NCBI GenBank assembly: GCA_041741455.1
Contig: JBGSJZ010000112.1
Location: forward strand, 1-64,000
Origin: CALESS01 sp041741455
GTDB taxonomy: Bacteria > Chloroflexota > Anaerolineae > Anaerolineales > Anaerolineaceae
DNA: 64,000 bases
Direction: 5' to 3'
Below, one piece after another: positions 8,741 through 17,800 of this stretch (the stretch's first letter is position 1; every line of letters starts with the position of its first letter). Position numbers and translations under genes: made by a program. A model generated the notes under the pieces. The model was not told the origin of the DNA. It made no database searches and saw only the letters and a list, made by a program, of their open reading frames with translations.

Positions 8741-8851
8741 ACGACCATAATAATTATTAAAATTACATCCAATGAATACACTTCTGGGATACAATTCAGG
8801 CGGAACCGTTCAACAAATTCGTTGTTATCCCTTTTGTATGAGGTGGAAAAC

Positions 8852-9577
8852 ATGTCCGACCAGATTCCTCACACGCCCAAACGTATCCGGATTAAAGCCA
8901 ACGGCTCGATCAAGGTACCCGGCGATATTCCGTTGGTACGTAAAACCCAGGTGGTCTCTGAACACGGCGAGCCGCTGACCTGGAAAAATGAGGGCAAGAT
9001 TGAAACCAATGGCGATTACTCCCTCTGCCGCTGCGGCCGTTCTGCTGAAATGCCCTTCTGTGACAAAGCTCATCATAATTTTCCTTTTGACGGCACCGAA
9101 ACCGCCGACCCGGCGCCGACTGCCAGCCGCCAGCGGGCTTACCCGGGCGGGGTGATGATCACGGTCAAGAAAGATCACTCGCTGTGCATGGATTCTGGAT
9201 TCTGCGGCCTGGTCGGCAAAAGCACCAAGGCGATTGTTAAAGAGTCGGCAGATACCGGCATCCGTTCGATGCTGATTGCCATGGTGGAGCGCTGCCCGAG
9301 CGGCGCCCTGACCTACTCGATCGAGCCGGACCCGACTGAGATCGAGCCGGACCTGCCGCAGCAAATCGCGGTCACTACGGAAATCACCGCGGACGGGCCA
9401 ATTGACGGTCCATTGAACGTCACCGGCTACATTGAAATTGAACGCTCGGATGGCACGCTGATGGAAGTGCGCAACCGGGTCACCCTGTGCAATTGCGGCC
9501 TGTCCGGCAACAAACCCTTGTGCGATGGCACTCACCGCCGCGAAGCGGAACGCAAAGCCCGGGAAAGCAAGGAATAA
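8852..9577 (+). CDS. CDGSH iron-sulfur protein with a central Fer4_19-like domain
   Basis: 241 residues. Two CDGSH motifs of the C-x-C-x2-(S/T)-x3-P-x-C-D-x3-H type are present: CRCGRSAEMPFCDKAH (59-74) and CNCGLSGNKPLCDGTH near the C terminus. Each should hold a 2Fe-2S cluster with one histidine ligand. Between them is a ferredoxin-like segment with C112, C118 and C148 (VERCPSGAL), resembling the Fer4_19/YjdI domain. The ATG at 8852 follows GAGGTGG; the longer frame upstream has no ribosome site. No signal peptide, so probably cytoplasmic electron transfer or cluster handling. It is followed two bases later by an ABC exporter, so both are probably co-transcribed. Confidence 0.88.
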   Translation: MSDQIPHTPKRIRIKANGSIKVPGDIPLVRKTQVVSEHGEPLTWKNEGKIETNGDYSLCRCGRSAEMPFCDKAHHNFPFDGTETADPAPTASRQRAYPGGVMITVKKDHSLCMDSGFCGLVGKSTKAIVKESADTGIRSMLIAMVERCPSGALTYSIEPDPTEIEPDLPQQIAVTTEITADGPIDGPLNVTGYIEIERSDGTLMEVRNRVTLCNCGLSGNKPLCDGTHRREAERKARESKE

Positions 9578-9579
9578 GG

Positions 9580-11571
9580 ATGGGAATGCGCGGAGGCGGT
9601 GGCGGCGGGCGTGGAGGCTGGGGCAGTGTCATCAATGCCCCGGAGGAAAAGCCCCGCATTACAAGAGAATTATTGAAACGGGTGGGCGTCTACGCAACCC
9701 CCTACCGCTGGTACATCCTGGGTATGCTGCTGATCATCCTGACCACCACCGGGCTGGCCCTGGTCAACCCGCTCATCATGCGCGACCTGATCGACCGCGC
9801 CATCCCGAACAGCGATATCCAGCGGGTGATCTGGCTGGCGGTCGCCCTGCTGGCCTTACCCTTGCTAAGCAGCCTGATCAATATCATCAATCGTCGATTA
9901 AGTGTACGGGTAGGCGAGGGCGTTATCTTTGACCTGCGGGTAGCGCTGTATTCCCACCTGCAACGAATGTCGCTGCACTTCTTCACCAACACCCGGGTGG
10001 GCGAATTGATGAGCCGGCTGAACAACGATGTGGTCGGCGCCCAGAGCGCCATCAGCAACACGGCTGTGACCATCATCACCAATATCGTCCAGGCGGTGGC
10101 CGTGTTGGCCGTAATGATCAGCATGGATTGGCGACTGACCTTGATCAGCATCATGATCATGCCGCTGTTCATCCTGGCTGCCCGGCTGCTGGCCGGTAAA
10201 TTACGGGATATTGCCCGCCGCCAGATGCAGGCCAACGCCTCGATGAATGCCATGATGAACGAGACCCTCAACATCGGCGGCGCTTTGCTGGTCAAGCTGT
10301 TCGGGCGGAAGAACGAAGAGGTGGATCGCTTCCGCAACCGGGCGACCGAGGTGCAGAACCTGGGCATCCACCGGGCGATGTGGGGCTCGACCTTTTTTGC
10401 CATCATCGGGCTGCTGGGCGCCATCGGCACCGCCCTGGTGTATGGCATCGGCGGGGTGATGGCCATCAAGGGCAGCTTCACCATCGGCACCATCGTCGCC
10501 TTTGGTTCTTACCTGCACAGTCTGTACGGCGCCCTGCAGCAACTGACCAACGCCCCGGTGGATTTCGCCACCTCGCTGGTCAGTTTCGAGCGGGTTTTCG
10601 AGGTGCTGGATTTGCCGATCGAGATCGATTTCAAGCCCGGAGCAGTCATTTTAAAGAATGCTCGGGGCGAGTTGAGCTTTGAGAATGTCTCCTTTGAATA
10701 CGATCGCAAGGACAGCAGCCTGCTGAACTACGTCAACCGCCCGGGCCAAATGGATAACGTGGTTGCCGTGCTGTCGGGTAAGGCAGCCGTGGAAGCCAAA
10801 GAGAGTGATGAAGAAGTCGAAGCCCAACCCCAGACCAACGGGGAAGTGGAGGCTGCGGTGCGCAGCCAGGCGCGGGAACATGCCCTGCAAGACATCACCT
10901 TCAGTGTCCAACCCGGGCAACTGGTAGCACTAGTCGGACCGAGCGGGGCTGGCAAAACCACGCTCACCTACCTGATCCCTCGCCTGTATGACCCGGTCCG
11001 GGGGCGCATCATGATCGACGGGCACGACCTGCGGGAGGTGACCCTGGATTCGCTCAGTGAGCAAATCGGCATGGTGACCCAGGAGACGCACTTGTTCCAC
11101 GATACCATCCGCACCAACCTGCTGTACGCCCGCCTGAACGCCAGCCAGAACGAACTGGAAGCAGCAGCCCGGGCCGCCAATATCCACGATTTTATCGCCG
11201 AGCTGCCGGATAGCTACGATACGGTGGTCGGAGAACGCGGCTACCGCCTGAGCGGCGGAGAGAAGCAGCGCATCGCCCTGGCACGCGTCATCCTCAAAGA
11301 TCCGCGCATCCTGGTGCTGGACGAGGCTACCAGCTCACTGGATAGCGAGTCCGAAGCCCTGATTCAAGATGCTTTGAAGCGGGTGATGGCCGGGCGCACC
11401 AGCATCGTGATTGCCCACCGCCTCAGCACCATCCTGGCAGCGGATTTGATCCTGGTGATGGACCGCGGCCGGATCGTCGAACGCGGCCAGCACAGCGAGT
11501 TGCAGGCCCAGGGCGGGCTGTACGCCCACTTGTACGATACCCAGTTCAACCGAGCGGCTGGGGGAGTGTGA
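9580..11571 (+). CDS. ABC exporter, fused membrane and ATPase domains (MsbA/LmrA type)
   Basis: 663 residues. A glycine-rich N terminus (GGGGGGRGG) is followed by a six-helix exporter domain (about 40-330) and an ATPase domain with Walker A GPSGAGKTT, signature LSGGEKQR, Walker B ILVLDEATS and the VIAHRLS switch. An insertion of about 60 acidic residues sits between FEYDR and HALQDITF in the first strands of the ATPase domain, unusual for the family. I chose the ATG at 9580, just after the stop of the CDGSH gene (9577) and with AAGGAA upstream. Substrate unknown: lipid, peptide or drug export are all possible. Two decayed copies of its 3' end occur at 17344 and 18974. Confidence 0.9.
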   Translation: MGMRGGGGGGRGGWGSVINAPEEKPRITRELLKRVGVYATPYRWYILGMLLIILTTTGLALVNPLIMRDLIDRAIPNSDIQRVIWLAVALLALPLLSSLINIINRRLSVRVGEGVIFDLRVALYSHLQRMSLHFFTNTRVGELMSRLNNDVVGAQSAISNTAVTIITNIVQAVAVLAVMISMDWRLTLISIMIMPLFILAARLLAGKLRDIARRQMQANASMNAMMNETLNIGGALLVKLFGRKNEEVDRFRNRATEVQNLGIHRAMWGSTFFAIIGLLGAIGTALVYGIGGVMAIKGSFTIGTIVAFGSYLHSLYGALQQLTNAPVDFATSLVSFERVFEVLDLPIEIDFKPGAVILKNARGELSFENVSFEYDRKDSSLLNYVNRPGQMDNVVAVLSGKAAVEAKESDEEVEAQPQTNGEVEAAVRSQAREHALQDITFSVQPGQLVALVGPSGAGKTTLTYLIPRLYDPVRGRIMIDGHDLREVTLDSLSEQIGMVTQETHLFHDTIRTNLLYARLNASQNELEAAARAANIHDFIAELPDSYDTVVGERGYRLSGGEKQRIALARVILKDPRILVLDEATSSLDSESEALIQDALKRVMAGRTSIVIAHRLSTILAADLILVMDRGRIVERGQHSELQAQGGLYAHLYDTQFNRAAGGV

Positions 11572-11600
11572 TTAAAGCTTTAATTAAGGGGATTATTCGT

Positions 11601-12704
11601 TCAAACGCCCGGGTAACTGAGAATTATCTGGCAGACGTACTTGACCATTACATCTGTCATTTCAGGATAAAACGGCAGGCTTAATACTTCCTGGCTGGCG
11701 CGACAGGTTTCAGGAAAATCATCCGCATGGGTTGCCAGGCTTAGATACGCTTTCTGCTGATGAATTGGCACAGGATAATGAATTCGTGTCTCAATGCCGT
11801 GGTCGGCTAAATATTTGCGTAAAGCGTCTCGTTGTGGGTGACGGATTACAAAAAGGTGGAGGGCAGGTAAGCACCCAGGGCGGGGAGATGCCGCTTGAAT
11901 TTTACTTCCAGCCAGTTGAGACGAATAAAGGTCAGCCAATTCATGACGCCGGGTAATGTCTGCCTGGAGATAAGGTAATTTGGCACGCAAAATTGCTGCT
12001 TGAAGTTCGTCCAGCCGGCTGTTGACACCTTTTTGTTGACTGATACGGGATGAATCCCAGCCGTATTGCCGGACCAATCTTATCTGGCTTGCCAGTTCAT
12101 CCTCACCGGTTACAATCGCCCCACCATCCCCATAAGCGCCCAGGTTTTTTGTAGGGTAAAAGCTGAAGGCTCCCATTTTTCCCCAGGTCCCAACCTGTTT
12201 TCCTTTATACTGTGAGCCTAAGGCTTGCGCGCAATCTTCGATGACTGGCAAATCGTATTTTTTACCGAATTTCAAAATAGCATCCAGGTCCACCGGATAA
12301 CCGTATAAATGAACCGGCACAATCGCTTTTGTTTTCGCTGTGATCGCCTTCTCAACCAGCCCTGGGTCAAGTGAAAAACTCAATGGGTCAATATCCACCA
12401 ACACCGGGCGAGCCCCGGCCATTTCGATGGCAGCCACGGTGGCCACGGCCGTGAAGGCACTCGTGATGACTTCGTCCCCTCTTCTTATTCCGCACACCAG
12501 TAGGGCAATTTGAAGAGCTTCCGTGCCGGAAGCGACTGTAAGCGCATGTTTTGCACCGCAATAATTGGCTAACTCCACTTCGAGCTTTTCAACCTCATCG
12601 CCAAGGATGAAATGACCGCTATTTAAAACTCTTTGGATGGCGCTATCAATCATCGGGCGCATAGCATCATACTGGAGGGCAAGGTTGAGAAAAGGGATTT
12701 TCAT
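11601..12704 (-). CDS. DegT/DnrJ/EryC1 family sugar aminotransferase
   Basis: 367 residues. PLP-dependent family that transfers an amino group to a nucleotide-linked keto-sugar. The active-site lysine lies in FSFYPTKNLGAYGDGG, and the SGTEALQIAL stretch binds the cofactor phosphate. Its ATG at 12704 overlaps the stop of the epimerase gene (ATGA), so the two are translationally coupled. Last gene of a five-gene surface glycan operon. It probably makes an amino sugar used by the glycosyltransferases upstream; the specific sugar is not predictable. Confidence 0.9.
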   Translation of the reverse strand: MKIPFLNLALQYDAMRPMIDSAIQRVLNSGHFILGDEVEKLEVELANYCGAKHALTVASGTEALQIALLVCGIRRGDEVITSAFTAVATVAAIEMAGARPVLVDIDPLSFSLDPGLVEKAITAKTKAIVPVHLYGYPVDLDAILKFGKKYDLPVIEDCAQALGSQYKGKQVGTWGKMGAFSFYPTKNLGAYGDGGAIVTGEDELASQIRLVRQYGWDSSRISQQKGVNSRLDELQAAILRAKLPYLQADITRRHELADLYSSQLAGSKIQAASPRPGCLPALHLFVIRHPQRDALRKYLADHGIETRIHYPVPIHQQKAYLSLATHADDFPETCRASQEVLSLPFYPEMTDVMVKYVCQIILSYPGV

Positions 12705-13699
12705 GATACGTATTTCTCCCAGTTTTCTCGATAATAGTTCAAGGTTTTAACAATACCATCCTTCAATGAAGTTACGGGTGTCCAGCCTAATTGGTCCTGG
12801 ATCTTTTGAAAATTAGTATAATAATCACCGATATCGATTCTTTTTCTTTCCTCTGGAAATGATACGAGACGGTACCCGCCTGCCCCATTCATCTCTATCA
12901 ATAATTTGGCCAGGTCCAACAGGTTGATCGGTTGAGAACCAATATTGTAGATCTGCCCGATCGCTTTTGGACTCGCTGCGCATAGAAGCAGAGCGTCAAT
13001 CACATCATCAATGTAATTAAGGTCACGTAACTGTTTTCCTTCACCAAAGACTGTGATCTTTCGCCCCTCGATGATTTGTTGGATCCATAATCCGATAAAG
13101 TTTTTCAGGCTATCCCTGACTCGCATGCGCGGGCCATAAACATTGGTCATTCGCAAACAGGTGATCGGAATTTTATATATTTGATGGCTTAGTCGGTGAT
13201 ACCACTCACCGGTTAATTTACTGACGCCGTTAAAATCCACTGGCTCGAGAGGGTGATTTTCATCCACAGGCAGGTATCGAGGGCGGCCATAAACCTGGCG
13301 AGTGCTCCCGTAAACGATGCGGATGGTGGGATTGAGTTTCCTGCACATTTCAAGCAGTGCGATTTGATCGAGTGCATTTGCCTGAAGATCCGTTATGGGA
13401 TCTTCCATACTCCCAATGTGACTGATATGAGCAGCCATGTTGAAAAGGTAATCCTGTTCCGGTAAGATCTTGCCGATCCTTTCCGGGTCGCCCATATTTG
13501 CATAAACAATCTCTATATTGTGCTCAATCCCATGGATATTAAACCGATTCCCAGCATAGGAATTAATCAGGTCATCGACAATGGTAACTTGAGCCTCATA
13601 TTGCAGAAGTTGTCTTGCCAGATTGCTGCCAATAAAACCCATCCCTCCGGTGATGAGCACGTTTTTCTTTCTAAAAGCATCGCCTAATTTGATATTCAT
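12701..13699 (-). CDS. NAD-dependent epimerase/dehydratase (extended SDR)
   Basis: 332 residues. Rossmann motif GGMGFIGSNLARQL near the N terminus and a catalytic site with S/T and the YxxxK-like segment around VYGSTRQVYGRPRYLPV identify an extended short-chain dehydrogenase acting on a nucleotide sugar. The ATG at 13699 overlaps the stop of the glycosyltransferase gene (ATGA), which decides the start over a longer frame beginning at 13744. Likely a 4-epimerase or 4,6-dehydratase feeding the aminotransferase encoded next. Confidence 0.88.
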   Translation of the reverse strand: MNIKLGDAFRKKNVLITGGMGFIGSNLARQLLQYEAQVTIVDDLINSYAGNRFNIHGIEHNIEIVYANMGDPERIGKILPEQDYLFNMAAHISHIGSMEDPITDLQANALDQIALLEMCRKLNPTIRIVYGSTRQVYGRPRYLPVDENHPLEPVDFNGVSKLTGEWYHRLSHQIYKIPITCLRMTNVYGPRMRVRDSLKNFIGLWIQQIIEGRKITVFGEGKQLRDLNYIDDVIDALLLCAASPKAIGQIYNIGSQPINLLDLAKLLIEMNGAGGYRLVSFPEERKRIDIGDYYTNFQKIQDQLGWTPVTSLKDGIVKTLNYYRENWEKYVS

Positions 13700-14448
13700 T
13701 CTGTGGACCGATAGAACCCTTTTCTTCCAACCAGCTTCCACCATAGCTGAATCAATTGAACTCCCGTTCTGAAAAGCCGGCGCAGGTTAAAAAATTGAGA
13801 TTTTCCATATTGACGATAATAGTGATGCACTGGAACTTCCACAAAAATAAAACCGGCATCCTGGAACTTCTTCACCAGCTCCAGCGGTAAAGTTCCAGTT
13901 GTGCTTTCAAGGTGAACACTTTCAAGAATTTTCCGGCGGAACAAACGAAAGTCGCAGTCTACATCCTTTAGATGAAAACCAAACACCCATCTGACGATGG
14001 AATGATAGATGCGTCCAATGATGATACGCACAAGCGGATCACTGCGGGAAATTTTGTAACCATTAACAACATCCATCTTTTCGTTCACTGCTGCAACCAG
14101 GTCAATCAATTCAAGGGGGTTATATTGCCCGTCGCCATCGGTATAAAAAATCCATTCTTTAGTTGCGGCTCCAAACCCGGTGCGCAAGGCTGAACCATAA
14201 CCCAAATTCACCGCATGGTGAATTACCCTGAGCTCAGGATACCGAGCGACCATCTCCTCAAGCACGCTTTTGGTGGTATCTGAACTGCCATCATTCACCA
14301 CGATGATCTCATAGTCATCCGTGACCTGACGTAATGCCATCAAGGCGGTCAGGACCATGCTGGGGATGGTTCCGCCATCATTAAACGCTGGAAAAACCGC
14401 ACTGATTCCGGAAATTTTGAGAGGAATTTGCGGACGGATCATTGTCAT
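13696..14448 (-). CDS. Glycosyltransferase family 2 (polyprenyl-phosphate sugar transferase-like)
   Basis: 250 residues, one GT-A domain: AVFPAFNDGGTI, IIVVNDGSSD and the metal-binding FYTDGDGQYNP. The C-terminal part (about 200-250) resembles dolichol-phosphate mannosyltransferase-like proteins (DCDFRLFRR). It probably loads a sugar onto a polyprenyl phosphate for use by the GT-C enzyme of the same operon. The ATG at 14448 overlaps the methyltransferase stop (ATGA) and is preferred over 14496. Confidence 0.87.
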   Translation of the reverse strand: MTMIRPQIPLKISGISAVFPAFNDGGTIPSMVLTALMALRQVTDDYEIIVVNDGSSDTTKSVLEEMVARYPELRVIHHAVNLGYGSALRTGFGAATKEWIFYTDGDGQYNPLELIDLVAAVNEKMDVVNGYKISRSDPLVRIIIGRIYHSIVRWVFGFHLKDVDCDFRLFRRKILESVHLESTTGTLPLELVKKFQDAGFIFVEVPVHHYYRQYGKSQFFNLRRLFRTGVQLIQLWWKLVGRKGFYRSTE

Positions 14449-15191
14449 TGTTTTTGAGCGATGGCTACCAGGCTCAATCCAAAAGGCAGGCTCCACCGTG
14501 ATATCAGGGGAGCTTCTAAACTTAAGATTTTACCCAACACCTTATCCAACCAGCCAAATTCGACCGTTAAATCAGATGTTTTGACCTTTTCTGACCGGGT
14601 ATTCTCCATTAATCTTTTCATCAAAGCCAATGGAAAGAGAAATGTATTTGCATACGATTGATGTAAAATGGTCAGGTTGCATTGATGGAAAAGCCTGGTG
14701 ACCGCCTTCATCGAAAATCGCTGTGCAGTCTGGACGGCGATATCGTGGCGCCCTCGCAGCCAATCATAAGCCGGTAACCGAAGCAAGAGATAACCCTTCG
14801 GGGCCAACACACGGGTCAGTTCTTTCATGGCTGATAGAACATCCGGGACGGATTGGGCGTACAACACATCAAAACTGGTAACCAGGCCAAAGGATCCTGA
14901 AGCATACGGAAGGTCGACTACTGATCCGCAGGTTAATGATTGAAGCCCGCGTAGACGGCAGTAATCAAGCGCAATCAGCGAAAGGTCTAATCCAACAACA
15001 GTTCCTCTTTCCGAGAGAAGCGTCTGCATGGCTGCGCCAGTGCCGCAACCTGAGTCCAGTATCCTGAGATTGGCTTGAGACGGTATATATCGTTGCATTA
15101 AAGCCCGGCTGATGGCTGCCATTCCGCGATACCACCAGTGTTTATCTTCAACTGTATACATCACCTCATATTCAATCCGATCCAAAATCAC
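14445..15191 (-). CDS. Class I SAM-dependent methyltransferase
   Basis: 248 residues, starting with GTG at 15191, one base after the stop of the upstream gene. The SAM site is clear: LRILDSGCGTGAAMQTLL, then VVGLDLS and a DVLYAQSVPDV segment, of the Methyltransf_11 type. The N-terminal EDKHWWYRGM motif is common in methyltransferases of polysaccharide clusters. Probably methylates a sugar or lipid-linked intermediate; target inferred from context only. Confidence 0.85.
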   Translation of the reverse strand: MILDRIEYEVMYTVEDKHWWYRGMAAISRALMQRYIPSQANLRILDSGCGTGAAMQTLLSERGTVVGLDLSLIALDYCRLRGLQSLTCGSVVDLPYASGSFGLVTSFDVLYAQSVPDVLSAMKELTRVLAPKGYLLLRLPAYDWLRGRHDIAVQTAQRFSMKAVTRLFHQCNLTILHQSYANTFLFPLALMKRLMENTRSEKVKTSDLTVEFGWLDKVLGKILSLEAPLISRWSLPFGLSLVAIAQKQ

Positions 15192-15192
15192 C

Positions 15193-17154
15193 TCAGGGTA
15201 ACTGGTAGGCTTTTAAGATAACAAATTTACAATCACGAATGATTTTTGTGTGCCCGCCCGGATGCGACAGAATCCAGGTATCCAGCTCGGAGATCCGGTT
15301 CGGACTGGCAATCACTGTATCGCCTTTGGTGCCAACCCATTGATCGATAGGATCGTTAATATTTGTGATTTGCCTTTGCCCGCTCAGAAAATCCGTTGAA
15401 GCGTGGGTGCCGTACCGGTAAACCCCGTCGCTCAGTAAAAATAGGTTTGAGCCCTGATCGACATCGTTCGAAAAAGCCCCCAGGTAAGAAGCAAACCGGC
15501 TGCTTAGATCCCCGCTGTAGCGGCACTGCCCCACAAAATCCCCGAAATAAGTCCAGATGTTCATAATCGCCAAACTGATCAATAACCCGGCAGTGACAAA
15601 AATATATTTTTTCCGATCTCGAATCCATCCAACACCCAGAAGGGTCAGGACTTCATTGATGGCAATGGCTGTAAGGGTGAAAGCTGCTGGAAGAGTACTT
15701 AACATTCGATATGAATCAGCAGATGGAGGAATGGAGAGTAACCCAATTGCAACGGTTATTGCCCAGAAGTAACCATTCAACAGCAGCATACCGGTATCTC
15801 TCACCCGAAGCAGAGCGATTCCAAGGCCAGCTATGAAAAAGACAGAGGCAAAAAGGGTCAGCATGGGTAGGTTTGAGCCATAAAAATCAATGGCAGGGTA
15901 ATAGATCAACGAGAGAAAGGCATGGACCACTCTGCCAACCAGAACCTCCAATGTGCTCTGGCCGGTGTTGGCAATCGTCAGTGCAATCCAATCACTTTGG
16001 AAAATTCCATCCTGGTGAAGACGATCGGTAAATTGATGAGGATTTTGGATAATGTACGCTAACTCTGGCAGGATCATGACAGAGAATCCACCCCAAAAAG
16101 CCTCGGCTTGCCTGCGTACCGATAAAAACCATTTTCGCTTAAAAATGAACAGAATCAGCATGAACACAAGAACCAGGCCGAAAATAACCTGGGAGGTTAA
16201 ATAAACGCTAAAATGAAAAGCTAATAAAACCCCTCCTGCAGCCGTCATCCACGATTTGCGCTTAACCAATCCAGTGTAGAGCAAAAAAAGTTCGAGAGGA
16301 ACCAGCCAGGTACTGTGGATGTATCCAACCGAACCAATCCGACTGAAATTGATATGCGAATGCGAGACCGCAATTAAGAACGCACTGATCAGAGCCACTT
16401 TTTTCCCCGCTATTTGACGCGAGAATAAATACAGCGCCGGGATAGCCAGTGTTCCACTGATCGCAGGCAAGATCCGCACGGCTAAAGCAGTATTTCCAAA
16501 AATCCGAATAGCGATATGGACTGCCTGTAAGTAAATGGCGCCGAAATTTTCCCATAAGGCAAACGGATTCGCCAAATTGCCAGAAGTGGCTGCAGTTGCA
16601 GTCAATCCCAAAAGCCCCTCATCGCCATCAATCACCATGGGTAGCTCCCCCAGTTTATAAAACCGGAAGAAAAAGCCAACAGCCGTTATGCCTCCTAGCA
16701 AAAACAATTCAGAGCGATGGTTCTTAAGCCATTGCTTCATTTCAAGAAAAGTGGGCGTTTTTTTCAAAAAGGCGACAATAAAGAATAAGCCACTGGCAAA
16801 CCAGGTTGTGATGACAGGGATAAAGGAAGACTGGCCTTTTTTGACAAATAACACCATCGAAAATGTGGTTAATATTGCAAACAGGAAGGAGGCAAACACC
16901 CATTTGGCTTTAGCAGAAATTTCAAGAAATTGCAACGGATGTTTTGGGGATGGTTTGAAGCGAATGAAGTAACTGCCGACAAATAGGACAAAACCAACAA
17001 TGCTGATCAAAAAAGTTGGGGGAGGTAACTTGGCATTTTCAACGGCGGGTATAAAAATGAAGTACTGCCCTACAATGATCAGGAGAATTCCAATAAATCC
17101 AACCAATCGCTGGAATTTCCGCCCATTTTCATCAGGTTTCTCCGGTGAGGCCAT
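15193..17154 (-). CDS. GT-C membrane glycosyltransferase (PMT/ArnT-like)
   Basis: 653 residues, strongly hydrophobic with a dozen or more membrane segments. The catalytic acidic motif of GT-C enzymes is seen as IDGDEGLLGL (D176, D178, E179), after which comes the usual PMT_2 layout. About 150 residues with four membrane segments precede it, longer than usual. It should transfer a sugar from a polyprenyl-phosphate donor onto an acceptor at the outer face of the membrane. ATG at 17154 with AGGAG upstream. First gene of the glycan operon. Confidence 0.87.
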   Translation of the reverse strand: MASPEKPDENGRKFQRLVGFIGILLIIVGQYFIFIPAVENAKLPPPTFLISIVGFVLFVGSYFIRFKPSPKHPLQFLEISAKAKWVFASFLFAILTTFSMVLFVKKGQSSFIPVITTWFASGLFFIVAFLKKTPTFLEMKQWLKNHRSELFLLGGITAVGFFFRFYKLGELPMVIDGDEGLLGLTATAATSGNLANPFALWENFGAIYLQAVHIAIRIFGNTALAVRILPAISGTLAIPALYLFSRQIAGKKVALISAFLIAVSHSHINFSRIGSVGYIHSTWLVPLELFLLYTGLVKRKSWMTAAGGVLLAFHFSVYLTSQVIFGLVLVFMLILFIFKRKWFLSVRRQAEAFWGGFSVMILPELAYIIQNPHQFTDRLHQDGIFQSDWIALTIANTGQSTLEVLVGRVVHAFLSLIYYPAIDFYGSNLPMLTLFASVFFIAGLGIALLRVRDTGMLLLNGYFWAITVAIGLLSIPPSADSYRMLSTLPAAFTLTAIAINEVLTLLGVGWIRDRKKYIFVTAGLLISLAIMNIWTYFGDFVGQCRYSGDLSSRFASYLGAFSNDVDQGSNLFLLSDGVYRYGTHASTDFLSGQRQITNINDPIDQWVGTKGDTVIASPNRISELDTWILSHPGGHTKIIRDCKFVILKAYQLP

Positions 17155-17312
17155 ATTTTTCTCCTGTCTTCATAGAAAGATTGATCATGAATATCCATGG
17201 GAAACAAACACGATCCAGGTGCCTATTGAAAGTGAATATTTAAATGTCGAGAGAATTTGCTCTTCTGCTCAACCCTTATGTCAGTTATGGCAATACCGTA
17301 AATGCATAAAAA

Positions 17313-17321
17313 ATTATACCA
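17313..17321 (-). promoter_or_regulatory. Extended -10 promoter candidate of the glycan operon
   Basis: On the minus strand the sequence TGGTATAAT forms an extended -10 (TGnTATAAT), about 160 bases before the GT-C gene start. No good -35 hexamer is seen, as is usual for extended -10 promoters. Confidence 0.45.
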
Positions 17322-17343
17322 TGCGAAAAAAAACATTTTCCGG

Positions 17344-17504
17344 ATCGCCAGGCGCACCAGCATCGTCATCGCCCACCGCCTGAGCACCATCCTGGCGGCA
17401 GATTTGATCCAGTTGATGGACCGCGACCGGCACAGCGAACTGTTGGCGCAGGGCGGCCTGTACGCCTGTATAATACCCAGTTCAACCAGGCGGTTGGGGG
17501 ATAG
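17344..17504 (+). pseudogene. Decayed 3' end of an ABC exporter gene
   Basis: About 160 bases closely match the last part of the exporter gene at 9580-11571, covering the switch histidine region (TSIVIAHRLSTILAADLI), up to the C terminus. The copy lacks 18 bases after MDRDR and 4 bases near the end, the latter shifting the frame, and ends in TAG. No upstream portion of the gene remains. A terminator follows directly. Confidence 0.85.
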
Positions 17505-17512
17505 ATTTTGAT

Positions 17513-17554
17513 AAAAAAGTGCACGGCACTTCGGAAGTGCCATGCACTTTTTTT
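17513..17554 (+). terminator. Terminator after the first ABC remnant
   Basis: A long stem with one mismatch has the core GGCACTTCGGAAGTGCC, an A-run before it and seven T after it. The core matches that of the terminator at 19049 at 15 of 17 positions, so the two are likely duplicates. Confidence 0.85.
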
Positions 17555-17698
17555 ATCTCTCAACACCGAACCAACTCTAGCTGACGATGAATACCAGGGA
17601 GGATGGGCAGGCAAAGAATCCCGAAATCGTGTAGATCTTGAGATTCTCTCTGTTTTCAGCCGTTTAATTCTGGGCATACGAATAGAAGAGGAATTGTT

Positions 17699-17748
17699 TT
17701 TGTACAATTCTGCATTTCAATTGCATATTTGTACAAAGATGTTATAAT
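17699..17748 (+). promoter_or_regulatory. Promoter of the DUF4143 ATPase gene with two TTTGTACAA sites
   Basis: TTGCAT (17721-17726) and TATAAT (17743-17748) are 16 bp apart. Two copies of TTTGTACAA, containing the palindrome TTGTACAA, start at 17699 and 17728, 29 bp apart; the second lies in the spacer between the hexamers. This is the arrangement expected of an operator, but no regulator is identified. Confidence 0.6.
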
Positions 17749-17800
17749 ATTTTTATCCTTTACCGCAACCCCTTCTCTACCCCCTGGCGGAGTATTTACC

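Noticed and set aside
8732..8851. N-terminal extension of the CDGSH protein
   Set aside because: No ribosome site and unrelated composition; the ATG at 8852 has GAGGTGG and family-like N terminus.
17344..17504. Functional small gene encoding an ATPase fragment
   Set aside because: It is a frameshifted piece of an exporter gene lacking Walker A and signature motif.
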